Shown: in pieces, positions 18,519-26,919 of the stretch | Position numbering within the stretch: the stretch's first letter is position 1 | Layout: the number at the start of each line of letters is the position of its first letter | NCBI GenBank assembly: GCA_965203725.1 | Contig: CBDBDH010000001.1 | Span: 496,001 to 560,000, forward strand | Direction of reading: 5' to 3' | From: WTFY01 sp965203725 | GTDB lineage: Bacteria > Pseudomonadota > Gammaproteobacteria > UBA4575 | Length of the DNA stretch: 64,000 nucleotides | Translations under genes and position numbers: made by a program | Notes under the pieces: generated by a model | The model's database searches: none | Seen by the model: only the letters and a program-made list of their open reading frames with translations | What the model was told of the DNA's origin: nothing

Positions 18519-18887
18519 TCACAGGGTGTACATATACTCGACAATGTTATCAATGTCTTGCTCACTGATAATCTTGTGCCTGCCAAACGGCGGCATCATC
18601 GTCTCCGGGCGTGATGCGGTGATATCCCAGATGATGTCCCGAAGCTTCTGCCTGTCCGGAAAGCGGGCTTTCATCGCGACCAGGGGCGGTCCCAGATTTC
18701 CGGTCGCCTCACCACCTTCAATCAAGTGGCAGGACAGACAGTTTCCCGCCTTGCGATCAAATGCAACTTTCTTGCCTTGCTCCACAGCATTTTCATCGGC
18801 TAAAACGACCGGCTGCAAAACGAACACACACATCGCAAGCATAGCCGCCAAAAGCACATAGACTGAATGATTGAATGCTGTCCCCAT
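18519..18887 (-). CDS. soxX: Sulfur oxidation c-type cytochrome SoxX
   Basis: SoxX (122 aa) is the electron-accepting subunit of SoxXA. It has a signal peptide (to about residue 30), a single haem motif C50-L-S-C53-H54 and the distal methionine region TMMPPFGRHKII. A strong GGAGGAG Shine-Dalgarno lies just before ATG 18887. It is the first gene of the eight-gene minus-strand sox run, and its upstream region is shared with the divergent fxsA-groESL side. Confidence 0.96.
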   Translation of the reverse strand: MGTAFNHSVYVLLAAMLAMCVFVLQPVVLADENAVEQGKKVAFDRKAGNCLSCHLIEGGEATGNLGPPLVAMKARFPDRQKLRDIIWDITASRPETMMPPFGRHKIISEQDIDNIVEYMYTL

Positions 18888-19249
18888 CGGCTCCTCCGCA
18901 TCTAATTCTGGTCCAACGTTAATGCGTTTTCCCTTGCCACATGATTCAACGCATCATGGTCCCCCGCTTGGTTCCGGTTTCCTGCCTACCTGCCGGATAT
19001 GTTTTTGCGTGAACCGGAATCACGGTTAATTGTATATGCCTAATGAAATCGGAACCAGCCGGATAAATCTACAATACACATGGCTTCCCTGCTTGCAATC
19101 CGTTCCGGATAACTGCTGATCCGCAGCCCATTCCACAGGGTACATCTGCTAAAATCAGTGGTTAAATCCTATAGCCTGCAAAGCCGCCCCACGAAAAGCG
19201 TCTTTCCTGACTCATGCCAAGAGGGAATAGTCGAGGGAGCTGATACCAA
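18888..19249. promoter_or_regulatory. Shared soxX/fxsA intergenic region with repeated CCGGATA and TTCCGGTT motifs
   Basis: The 362 bp between soxX (minus) and fxsA (plus) hold no gene I can support. They contain short repeats: CCGGATAT at 18993-19000 and CCGGATAA at 19059-19066 and 19105-19112. There is also an 8-bp inverted pair TTCCGGTT (18972-18979)/AACCGGAA (19012-19019). GGTTCCG (18970-18976) is matched by CGGAACC (19050-19056). This clustering is what an operator for a sox regulator could look like, but no known consensus was recognised. Confidence 0.4.
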
Positions 19250-19699
19250 ATGCCACGAATCCATGTGCGCCCTTTTCCACTCCTGTTTGCCGCCTTCGTG
19301 ATCATCCCGATCGTCGAGGTCTACCTGCTGATCCAGGTCGGCGGCTTGATCGGCGCACTGCCGACCATCGGGCTGGTCGTGCTGACCGCCGTACTGGGCG
19401 TGGCCCTGCTGCGTGCCCAAGGCTGGCAGACCTACCTCAGGTTCCAGCAGTCCCTGTCCGAGGGCCGCTACCCTGCCACGGAGATCCTCGAGGGTGTGGC
19501 GTTACTCGTAGGCGGGGCCTTGCTTCTCACCCCGGGGTTTTTTACCGATTTCATCGGCTTTGTCTGCCTGCTGCCATGGACCCGCCGGGCCCTGATTTCG
19601 TGGTCCATGGTCCGTTACGTCCGGATCTATCCGAATACCCTTCACGGAGGACCCGGAGGAAGCATCTACGAAGGGGAAACCACCCATCGGGACGACTGA
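19250..19699 (+). CDS. fxsA: FxsA family membrane protein
   Basis: FxsA (149 aa) is a small inner-membrane protein. Its N-terminal half has two to three helices (LLFAAFVIIPIVEVYLLIQV, LPTIGLVVLTAVLGVALLRAQGW). A third hydrophobic block, LLVGGALLLTPGFFTDFIGF, is the family signature. E. coli FxsA relieves phage T7 exclusion by F; its native role is unclear. The gene lies directly upstream of groESL, as in E. coli, but groESL has its own promoter in the 163-bp gap. Confidence 0.93.
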   Translation: MPRIHVRPFPLLFAAFVIIPIVEVYLLIQVGGLIGALPTIGLVVLTAVLGVALLRAQGWQTYLRFQQSLSEGRYPATEILEGVALLVGGALLLTPGFFTDFIGFVCLLPWTRRALISWSMVRYVRIYPNTLHGGPGGSIYEGETTHRDD

Positions 19700-19730
19700 G
19701 TTTCAAGGCCGTTGACGGCGAAGAAACCGC

Positions 19731-19758
19731 TTGACATCACTCATTTCGTACGTACTAT
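19731..19758 (+). promoter_or_regulatory. Sigma-70 promoter of groESL
   Basis: A perfect TTGACA (19731-19736) and TACTAT (19753-19758) are separated by 16 bp. The first base of the CIRCE operator is the last base of the -10 box, so HrcA bound there would block RNA polymerase. Confidence 0.8.
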
Positions 19759-19784
19759 TAGCACTCTTTTGTGAGGAGTGCTAA
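19758..19784 (+). promoter_or_regulatory. CIRCE operator (HrcA-binding) of groESL
   Basis: TTAGCACTC (19758-19766), nine spacer bases, then GAGTGCTAA (19776-19784) is an exact match to the CIRCE consensus. HrcA represses chaperonin operons by binding this element and is released on heat stress. The hrcA gene is not in the window. Confidence 0.97.
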
Positions 19785-19862
19785 TACTTGCAGCCTCCGT
19801 AGATAAGAACAAACACGTTATCAACATCCAATTCAGTCGATATTTTTAAGGAGGCCATCCTG

Positions 19863-20153
19863 ATGAAGTTACGTCCGTTGCATGACCGCGTGGTCGTCAA
19901 GCGTATGGAAGAAGAGCGCACGAGCCCCGGAGGAATCGTGATCCCGGATTCCGCTACCGAAAAACCGATCAAGGGTGAAGTGGTTGCCGTGGGGAATGGC
20001 AAGATTACGGAAAGCGGAGATGTTCGTCCGCTGGACCTGAAAGCGGGTGACAAGATCCTGTTCGGGAAATATTCCGGTACCGAGGTGAAGGTCGAAGGAG
20101 AAGAATTGCTCGTGATGCGCGAAGACGATGTCATGGCAGTGATCGAAGGCTAG
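19863..20153 (+). CDS. groES: Co-chaperonin GroES
   Basis: GroES (96 aa) caps the GroEL folding chamber. It begins MKLRPLHDRVVVKRMEEE and includes the mobile loop TSPGGIVIPDSATEKPIKG and the C-terminal EELLVMREDDVMAVIEG. It has an AAGGAGG ribosome-binding site eight bases before ATG 19863. It is first in groES-groEL, under the CIRCE-controlled promoter. Confidence 0.98.
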   Translation: MKLRPLHDRVVVKRMEEERTSPGGIVIPDSATEKPIKGEVVAVGNGKITESGDVRPLDLKAGDKILFGKYSGTEVKVEGEELLVMREDDVMAVIEG

Positions 20154-20199
20154 TCTCTCACAATCAAAAAAGTTTCAACGCATTTAGGAAGGAATAATC

Positions 20200-21846
20200 A
20201 TGAGTTCAAAAGAAGTACGTTTTGACGAAGATGCCAGACAACGCATGGCGCAGGGCGTCAATGTCCTGGCCAATGCAGTAAAGGCAACGCTGGGTCCCAA
20301 GGGGCGCAATGTGGTTTTGGACAAGTCGTTTGGCGCTCCCACGGTCACCAAGGACGGGGTCTCCGTTGCCAAGGAAATTGAACTGGAAGACAAGTTCGAG
20401 AACATGGGCGCACAAATGGTGAAAGAGGTCGCCTCGCAGACTTCCGACGTTGCCGGTGACGGCACCACGACCGCCACGCTGCTGGCCCAGGCCATCGTGC
20501 GCGAAGGCATGAAGGCGGTCGCCGCAGGCATGAACCCGATGGATCTCAAGCGGGGTCTGGACAAGGCGGTAAGTGCCGCGGTGTCCAGTCTGCAGGATCT
20601 TTCCAAGCCCTGCGAAGATTCCAAGGCCATCGCCCAGGTGGGCAGCATCTCGGCCAATGCAGACTCCTCCATCGGCGACATCATCGCCGACTCCATGGAC
20701 AAGGTCGGCAAAGAGGGTGTCATCACTGTCGAGGAAGGCAATGCCCTGGAAAACGAACTGGAGGTGGTCGAAGGCATGCAGTTCGACCGTGGTTACCTGT
20801 CGCCCTACTTCGTCAACAATCAGGACAGCATGAGCGCGGACCTGGAAGATGCCTATGTCCTGCTGCACGACAAGAAGATATCCAACATCCGTGACCTGCT
20901 TCCCTTGCTCGAGGGCGTTGCCAAGGCGGGCAAGCCCCTGATGATCATTGCAGAAGACGTGGAGGGCGAGGCCCTCGCAACCCTGGTGGTCAACACCATT
21001 CGCGGCATCGTCAAAGTCTGTGCAGCCAAGGCACCCGGCTTTGGTGACCGGCGCAAGGCCATGCTACAGGACATCGCCGTACTGACCGGCGGCACGGTGA
21101 TCTCCGAGGAAGTTGGACTTTCGCTGGAAAAAACCAGCCTGGACGATCTCGGCAACGCCAAGCGCATCATGGTTTCCAAGGAAAACACCACCATCGTGGA
21201 TGGTGCGGGACAGGCGAACGACATCAAGGCGCGCATTGACCAGATCAAGGCCCAGATCGAGGAGGCGACCTCCGACTACGACAAGGAAAAACTGCAGGAG
21301 CGCATGGCGAAGCTCGCCGGCGGTGTTGCAGTCATCAAGGTCGGTGCCGCAACCGAAGTGGAAATGAAAGAAAAGAAAGCCCGCGTGGAAGATGCCCTGC
21401 ATGCAACACGTGCGGCTGTTGAAGAAGGTGTCGTTCCAGGCGGCGGTGTGGCATTGCTGCGCGCATACAAGGTCCTGGACGATCTGAAAGGCGACAACCA
21501 CGACCAGGACATGGGTATTGCAATTGCCCGCCGGGCGATGGAAGAGCCTTTGCGCCAGATCGTGACCAACTCCGGGGAAGAAGCCTCCGTGATCCTCGCC
21601 AAGGTTGATGAGGGAGACGGCAACTTCGGATACAACGCTGCAACCGGCGAGTTCGGCGACATGATCAAGATGGGCATACTCGATCCCACCAAGGTGGCAC
21701 GTACTGCACTGCAAAATGCAGCCTCCATTGCCGGTCTGATGATCACGACACAGGCCATGGTCGCTGAAAAACCGAGCGAGGAAGCGCATGACCATCCGGG
21801 AGCCACGGACATGGCCGGCATGGGTGGCATGGGTGGCATGATGTAA
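20200..21846 (+). CDS. groEL: Chaperonin GroEL
   Basis: GroEL (548 aa) forms the 14-mer folding chamber with GroES. The ATP-binding loop GDGTTTATLLAQAI, the apical domain, and the C-terminal Gly-Met tail (GMGGMGGMM) are all present. It lies 46 bp after groES and is followed by a strong intrinsic terminator. A single intact copy is seen here. Confidence 0.98.
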   Translation: MSSKEVRFDEDARQRMAQGVNVLANAVKATLGPKGRNVVLDKSFGAPTVTKDGVSVAKEIELEDKFENMGAQMVKEVASQTSDVAGDGTTTATLLAQAIVREGMKAVAAGMNPMDLKRGLDKAVSAAVSSLQDLSKPCEDSKAIAQVGSISANADSSIGDIIADSMDKVGKEGVITVEEGNALENELEVVEGMQFDRGYLSPYFVNNQDSMSADLEDAYVLLHDKKISNIRDLLPLLEGVAKAGKPLMIIAEDVEGEALATLVVNTIRGIVKVCAAKAPGFGDRRKAMLQDIAVLTGGTVISEEVGLSLEKTSLDDLGNAKRIMVSKENTTIVDGAGQANDIKARIDQIKAQIEEATSDYDKEKLQERMAKLAGGVAVIKVGAATEVEMKEKKARVEDALHATRAAVEEGVVPGGGVALLRAYKVLDDLKGDNHDQDMGIAIARRAMEEPLRQIVTNSGEEASVILAKVDEGDGNFGYNAATGEFGDMIKMGILDPTKVARTALQNAASIAGLMITTQAMVAEKPSEEAHDHPGATDMAGMGGMGGMM

Positions 21847-21871
21847 TCGACCACGCCGCTTTTCCCTGTTT

Positions 21872-21899
21872 AAAGGCCCCGCACCGCGGGGCCTTTTTT
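21872..21899 (+). terminator. Intrinsic terminator of groESL
   Basis: An 11-bp stem AAAGGCCCCGC/GCGGGGCCTTT with loop ACC is followed by a T-run, 25 bases after the groEL stop. It is a textbook Rho-independent terminator. Confidence 0.92.
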
Positions 21900-21929
21900 G
21901 TGGGGCATGGTTCGCGCATACTGCGCCTC

Positions 21930-22478
21930 ATGCGTGTCGATCCAGCAAGCCACCTGATTGCCGGCGTGAATTTTATCGCTTCGCCGAACGCCAATGAACG
22001 CCCGGCAGGTTGCCAGGCTTCCGTGATCGTTCTTCACAACATCAGCCTGCCCCCCGGTGAGTTCGGAGGCCCCGGCATCGAGCAGCTGTTCACCAACCGG
22101 CTCGACCCGGACGCCCACCCGGATTACGCCCCGATTGCCGGGCAGAGGGTATCCGCCCATGTGCTGATACGACGCGACGGGAGCATCGTGCAGTTCGTAC
22201 CCTTTCACCGCCGCGCCTGGCATGCAGGCGTCTCAAGTTACGACGGACGGGAGAACTGCAACGACTTCAGTATCGGGATCGAGCTGGAAGGCACGGATAT
22301 CCTGCCCTATGAAAGCGCCCAGTACCGGGTGCTGGCCACGCTGATCGATGCATTGAGAATTGCCTACCCGTCGTTGAGCAAGCAAAGGATCGTGGGTCAT
22401 TGCGAGATTGCCCCGGACCGCAAAACCGACCCGGGCGAGGCATTCGACTGGAACCGCCTGCATCGGGAACTGGCCTGA
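21930..22478 (+). CDS. ampD: 1,6-anhydro-N-acetylmuramyl-L-alanine amidase AmpD
   Basis: AmpD (182 aa) is a cytoplasmic zinc amidase that removes the peptide from recycled anhydro-muropeptides. It shows VIVLHNISLPPGEFGG (first zinc His), VSAHVLIRRDGSIVQFVPF, RAWHAGVSSY, SIGIELEGTD and the C-terminal IVGHCEIAPDRKTDPG with the remaining zinc ligands. ATG 21930 is preferred; an in-frame GTG at 21900 lies inside the groEL terminator. It is probably transcribed separately from groEL. Confidence 0.94.
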   Translation: MRVDPASHLIAGVNFIASPNANERPAGCQASVIVLHNISLPPGEFGGPGIEQLFTNRLDPDAHPDYAPIAGQRVSAHVLIRRDGSIVQFVPFHRRAWHAGVSSYDGRENCNDFSIGIELEGTDILPYESAQYRVLATLIDALRIAYPSLSKQRIVGHCEIAPDRKTDPGEAFDWNRLHRELA

Positions 22479-22597
22479 TCCCGTTGCATCCATGCAGGAC
22501 CCTCCATAGAGTGTGTAGAATGCCCGTGAAAAGATAAATCCAAAGGCTGAATGGACACTTCACAGGGCAAAAGGAAATCATCAGCCTCTCCGTATCA

Positions 22598-24196
22598 ATG
22601 TACGACCAGCTACACAGCCATCTCGCCAGGATCACCCAGGACCGGCAGCAGAACGCATTATCCGGCGGCAGGATCGGCCTGGAAAAGGAGTCGTTACGGG
22701 TGGACAGCGAGGGGAAAATCTCCCAACGACCCCATCCGCCTTCGCTGGGTTCCGCACTGACCAACCCCTATATCACGACAGACTACTCGGAAGCACTGCT
22801 GGAGCTGATCACGCCGCCCATCCAGGGAATTTCCGAGACCCTGGGATTCCTGGAAAGGATCCACCAGTTTGTCTATGGCCAGCTGGAGCACGAGTCCCTG
22901 TGGGGCGCGAGCATGCCGTGCGTCATCGACGGCGAGTCGAGCATCCCGATTGCAGATTACGGCCCGTCCAACCTGGGCCTGATGAAGACGGTGTACCGCC
23001 GCGGTCTCGGCTACCGTTACGGCAAGATGATGCAGGTGATCGCCGGCATCCATTTCAACTATTCGCTGGCGGACCCGTTCTGGACGTACTACGGCGAATT
23101 CTTCCCGGACCATGGTTCGATGCGGGAATTCATTGACGACCGGTATTTTGCCCTGACCCGCAATCTGCAGCGTTACGGCTGGCTGGTCTACTACCTGTTC
23201 GGCGCCTCGCCCGCGGTCTGCAAATCCTTTGTCAACGGGCAACCCGGCGCACTGCAGCAGTTCGACGCCACCACATACTACCTTCCGCATGCGACGTCAT
23301 TGCGCCTGGGAGATATCGGCTACAACAACAAGATAGAAAGCGAGATCGGCATCAAGGCTTGTTACGACAGCCTGGATTCGTATATCCAGTGCCTGACCCA
23401 TGCGATCGAAACGTCCTGCCCCGAGTATGAAAGGATCGGTGTCCGGGTGGCAGGCGAATACCGGCAGCTCAATACCAATTTTTTGCAGATCGAAAATGAA
23501 TACTACAGCACGGTCCGGCCCAAACAGCCTTCCGCAAACAATGAAAAACCGGTCCATGCCCTTCGATCGCGCGGTGTCCAGTACATCGAGCTGCGTTCCC
23601 TGGACCTGGACCTGTTCGAGCCGTTGGGGATCAGCAACGGTCAGCTTCATTTCCTGGAAGCCTTCATGATTTTTTGCCTGCTGCAGGAAAGTCCGCGCAT
23701 CGATGCGGCGGAACGGCAGGCGATTGACAGCAACGAAATCAACACAGCGCACTACGGACGTGACCCGAAACTCAGGTTGACGCAGGGTCAACAACAGGTT
23801 CCGTTGCAAGCGTGGGGGCAGGAAATCCTGCACGAAATGCAAGCGATCTGTGAAGTACTGGATGAGGCGAACTCCTGCAGTGACTACGGTGCGGCGTTAC
23901 GCCAGCAGAGCGCGGCCATGCAAGAGGCTGCCCTGACTCCTTCTGCAAGAATACTGCACGAGATGCGCACCACCGGGGAAGGATTCTTCGAGATGGCAAG
24001 CCGCCATTCAAAAATACATCAAACCCGTTTTTGCGAGCACGTACTGAGCCCGCAAGATGCGGAATTTTTCACCGATGCCGTGCAGCTCTCCATGCAGAGA
24101 CAGCTCAGGATCGAAGCCTCCGACACGGTATCTTTTGATGAATTTCTGGAGAAATACTTCCAGGAGACATTTCCCGAAAAGGCCGTCACCGCATGA
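22598..24196 (+). CDS. gshA: Glutamate-cysteine ligase
   Basis: GshA (532 aa) makes gamma-glutamylcysteine, the first step of glutathione synthesis. It belongs to the gammaproteobacterial type 1 family: IGLEKESLRVDSEGK near the start, TDYSEALLELITPP, RGLGYRYG and ATTYYLPHATSLRLGD. Its length is normal. The Shine-Dalgarno is weak at ATG 22598. The selD fusion gene follows 57 bp later on the same strand; glutathione is a known route to selenide, so the pairing may be functional (inference). Confidence 0.95.
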   Translation: MYDQLHSHLARITQDRQQNALSGGRIGLEKESLRVDSEGKISQRPHPPSLGSALTNPYITTDYSEALLELITPPIQGISETLGFLERIHQFVYGQLEHESLWGASMPCVIDGESSIPIADYGPSNLGLMKTVYRRGLGYRYGKMMQVIAGIHFNYSLADPFWTYYGEFFPDHGSMREFIDDRYFALTRNLQRYGWLVYYLFGASPAVCKSFVNGQPGALQQFDATTYYLPHATSLRLGDIGYNNKIESEIGIKACYDSLDSYIQCLTHAIETSCPEYERIGVRVAGEYRQLNTNFLQIENEYYSTVRPKQPSANNEKPVHALRSRGVQYIELRSLDLDLFEPLGISNGQLHFLEAFMIFCLLQESPRIDAAERQAIDSNEINTAHYGRDPKLRLTQGQQQVPLQAWGQEILHEMQAICEVLDEANSCSDYGAALRQQSAAMQEAALTPSARILHEMRTTGEGFFEMASRHSKIHQTRFCEHVLSPQDAEFFTDAVQLSMQRQLRIEASDTVSFDEFLEKYFQETFPEKAVTA

Positions 24197-24253
24197 ACCC
24201 GATCAACCACCGGGCCTGCAGGTCCATCTGAGTTGATCCAGGCAGGATAAGCT

Positions 24254-26560
24254 GTGCAAAAACCGAAAAGCAGTACGGTGATCAAGGACCTGGTGTTGAT
24301 CGGGGGTGGCCACAGCCATGTCGCCGTACTCAAGAGATTCGGCATGAAACCCATCGCAGGCCTGCAGATCACCCTGATCAGCCGCGATGTTCACACCCCT
24401 TATTCGGGGATGTTGCCGGGCTACATCGCGGGCCATTACAGTTTTGACGAAAGCCATATCGATCTGCAGCCCCTGGCCCGGTTTGCCGGTGCACGCATGA
24501 TTCACGCACAAGCCAGCGCTCTCGACCTGGAAAACAAGTGTGTGCTGTGTGGTGACCGCCCGCCCGTGCATTACGATGTGCTGTCCATCAACACTGGATC
24601 CACACCTTCGTTCACCGAGGTTCCCGGCTCACGCGAACACACATTGGGCGTCAAGCCCATCCACCGGTTTTTACGGGGATGGGATGCCATCATGGACGAG
24701 GTGCTCGCACGCAAGGGCGATTACCGGATCGCCGTGGTGGGTGCAGGGGCCGGCGGCGTCGAGGTCGCCCTGTCCACGCAGTATCACCTGCATGAGCTGT
24801 TGCGCGGCCAGGGCCTGCCCGCAGACAGGCTCCGCTTCCATCTCGTCTGCAGCAACGGCACCGTATTGCCTACCCATAACCGTTCTGTACGGCAGCGCTT
24901 CATGCGCATCCTGACCGAGCGCCAGATCACGGTACACAAGTCCTGCATGGTCACGGGAGTGGACACCCGTACCCTGCAGCTCGATAGCGGCGATTCCGTG
25001 CACGTGGACGCGACCATCTGGGCAACGCATGCATCCGCGCCAAGCTGGTACAGGGAATCCGGCTTGGCCGTGGATGAACGGGGTTTCATCGAGGTCAACA
25101 GTTCCCTGCAGTCGGTGTCTCACGGCGACGTTTTTGCAGCGGGCGACATTGCCGCGGTCACCGATTATCCGCGGCCCAAGTCCGGCGTGTTTGCCGTGCG
25201 CCAAGGGAAACCGCTGTACAAGAACCTGAAACGCGCACTGGAAAGCAGGCGCCTGAAAGAACACGTGCCGCAAATCAGCTTCCTGAGCCTGATCAGCACC
25301 GGCAACAAGTATGCGGTTGCCTCGCGTGGCGCGTTGGCCACGGAAGGGGCCTGGGTCTGGAGACTGAAGGACTGGATCGACCGCAGATTCATGCACAAGT
25401 ACAACCGGCTTCCTGAAATGCAGGAAAAGCAGGACGACCTCGTTGACAGCCGACTGGCGAGCCGCGACACGCTGGAGGAAATCTCCGCCATTGCCATGCG
25501 CTGCGGCGGGTGCGGTGCGAAAATTGGCAGCAATGTCCTAAGCCGCGTCATCAACCGGCTTTCGCCCCACCTTCGTGAAGACGTGCTGCTTGGACTGGAT
25601 GCGCCGGACGATGCCGCTGCAGTCACGGTACCGCCCGGCAAGGTACAGGTTCAGTCCGTCGATTATTTCCGTGCATTCATCGATGACCCGTTCGTGTTTG
25701 GACAGGTCACCGCGAACCACAGCCTGAGTGATGTATTCGCGATGGGCGCAGAGGCACAGGCAGCCATGGCCATTGCAACCATTCCGTACGGAAGAGAGAA
25801 CGTGGTGGAACAGCAGCTTCTGCAAATCATGGATGGTGCGGTGCGGGTTCTGGACCAGCACGAGGCCGCGCTGGTCGGGGGGCACTCCAGCGAAGGCGCC
25901 GAACTTGCCTTTGGACTCAGTGTGACCGGACTGATCGAAAAAGAAAGGCTGCTGGCCAAGGGAGGGATGCAGGTTGACGATGCCATCATCATTACCAAAC
26001 CGGTCGGCACGGGCACCTTGTTTGCAGCCGAGATGCGGGGCAAGGCCAAGGGGCGCTGGATCGTGGATGCCATCGATTGCATGCTTGTTTCAAACTACAT
26101 GGCCGCGCAATGCCTGTACAAGTATGACGTGCACGCGTGCACCGACATCACGGGCTTTGGCGTGCTGGGCCACTTGCTGGAGATGGTGCGCGCAGCCCAG
26201 GCGGATATCACGATTGACCTGAATCGGCTGCCGGTGCTCGACGGTGCCGCCGAAACCATCGAGATGGGGATTTTCAGTTCCCTGCAGCCTTCCAATGTAC
26301 GCCTGCGCCGTGCACTCAAGAACCCGCAGGCAGCCACCCGGCACCCGCACTACCCGTTACTGTTTGACCCGCAGACTTCCGGGGGCTTGCTCGCCACCCT
26401 GCCCGCCGGACAAGCCGATGCCTGCATCCGGGAATTGCATGATCTGGGCTACCGGCAGGCCTGTATCGTGGGGCAGGTACAACCCCAGAGCGACATGCTG
26501 GAATCCGTGCATATCGACCTCGACAACCACGCCGACGGGCCAGCGGCTGCGACCCCGTAA
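24254..26560 (+). CDS. selD: Flavoprotein-selenophosphate synthetase fusion (SelD/SenC)
   Basis: This is a 768-aa two-part enzyme starting at GTG 24254. Residues about 10-400 form an NADH-dehydrogenase-like FAD/NAD oxidoreductase: VLIGGGHSHVAVLKRFG (FAD), VVGAGAGGVEVALS (NAD) and GDVFAAGDIAAV. Residues about 410-760 form selenophosphate synthetase, which makes selenophosphate from selenide and ATP. Its active site CGGCGAKIG has Cys420 and Lys423 at the catalytic positions; the codon is TGC, not a selenocysteine TGA. This domain order is a known fusion. Its neighbours senB and senA suggest that it supplies selenophosphate for selenoneine (the senC role). It may serve tRNA 2-selenouridine as well. 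The gene ends at an intrinsic terminator. Confidence 0.93.
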   Translation: MQKPKSSTVIKDLVLIGGGHSHVAVLKRFGMKPIAGLQITLISRDVHTPYSGMLPGYIAGHYSFDESHIDLQPLARFAGARMIHAQASALDLENKCVLCGDRPPVHYDVLSINTGSTPSFTEVPGSREHTLGVKPIHRFLRGWDAIMDEVLARKGDYRIAVVGAGAGGVEVALSTQYHLHELLRGQGLPADRLRFHLVCSNGTVLPTHNRSVRQRFMRILTERQITVHKSCMVTGVDTRTLQLDSGDSVHVDATIWATHASAPSWYRESGLAVDERGFIEVNSSLQSVSHGDVFAAGDIAAVTDYPRPKSGVFAVRQGKPLYKNLKRALESRRLKEHVPQISFLSLISTGNKYAVASRGALATEGAWVWRLKDWIDRRFMHKYNRLPEMQEKQDDLVDSRLASRDTLEEISAIAMRCGGCGAKIGSNVLSRVINRLSPHLREDVLLGLDAPDDAAAVTVPPGKVQVQSVDYFRAFIDDPFVFGQVTANHSLSDVFAMGAEAQAAMAIATIPYGRENVVEQQLLQIMDGAVRVLDQHEAALVGGHSSEGAELAFGLSVTGLIEKERLLAKGGMQVDDAIIITKPVGTGTLFAAEMRGKAKGRWIVDAIDCMLVSNYMAAQCLYKYDVHACTDITGFGVLGHLLEMVRAAQADITIDLNRLPVLDGAAETIEMGIFSSLQPSNVRLRRALKNPQAATRHPHYPLLFDPQTSGGLLATLPAGQADACIRELHDLGYRQACIVGQVQPQSDMLESVHIDLDNHADGPAAATP

Positions 26561-26565
26561 AATAA

Positions 26566-26592
26566 GAAAAGCCCGCACGCTGCGGGCTTTTC
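26566..26592 (+). terminator. Intrinsic terminator after the selD fusion gene
   Basis: The stem GAAAAGCCCGCA/TGCGGGCTTTTC with loop CGC begins five bases after the stop. The A and T runs on the two arms make it potentially active in both directions, so it could also stop read-through from senB. Confidence 0.88.
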
Positions 26593-26919
26593 CGGCAGAC
26601 CCATTTTACTGGTGATGTTTTATCGCACCGATTCGTACTTTGAGACGTCCAGCTTGTCCCCGCTTCGCAGTGGCCTGCGACCGGGACATGATTGTAAAGT
26701 TACGCCAAGTCGATCTGCGAACTGTTGTTTATCAGGCCTGCCAACAAAACAACAATAAAACATCCACGGTGCCTAGGCTACGTGGAGCCTTCCCCGGGCA
26801 CAACTAAAACCTCATTATGGGAAAAATCAAATACTTTGATACGCATGCAACCGCCTGAACCTGCGGGCCTTTTGCGATTTTCCAGATCCGCACCCGCAGG
26901 ATCGGGGGTATCGTGGTGC
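26593..26919. other. Non-coding interval downstream of senB with several inverted repeats
   Basis: No gene is supported here. Three foldable elements are visible. TGTTGTTT/AAACAACA lies at 26723-26754. A nested hairpin at 26769-26801 has inner AGGCT/AGCCT and outer GTGCC/GGCAC. CCTGCGGG/CCCGCAGG lies at 26860-26900. None has a clean T-run, so they are poor candidates for intrinsic terminators of senB, which is read towards this region. Confidence 0.4.

Noticed and set aside
25490..25525. Possible selenocysteine codon in the SelD active site
   Set aside because: The catalytic residue is TGC (Cys420); no in-frame TGA or SECIS-like need is present.
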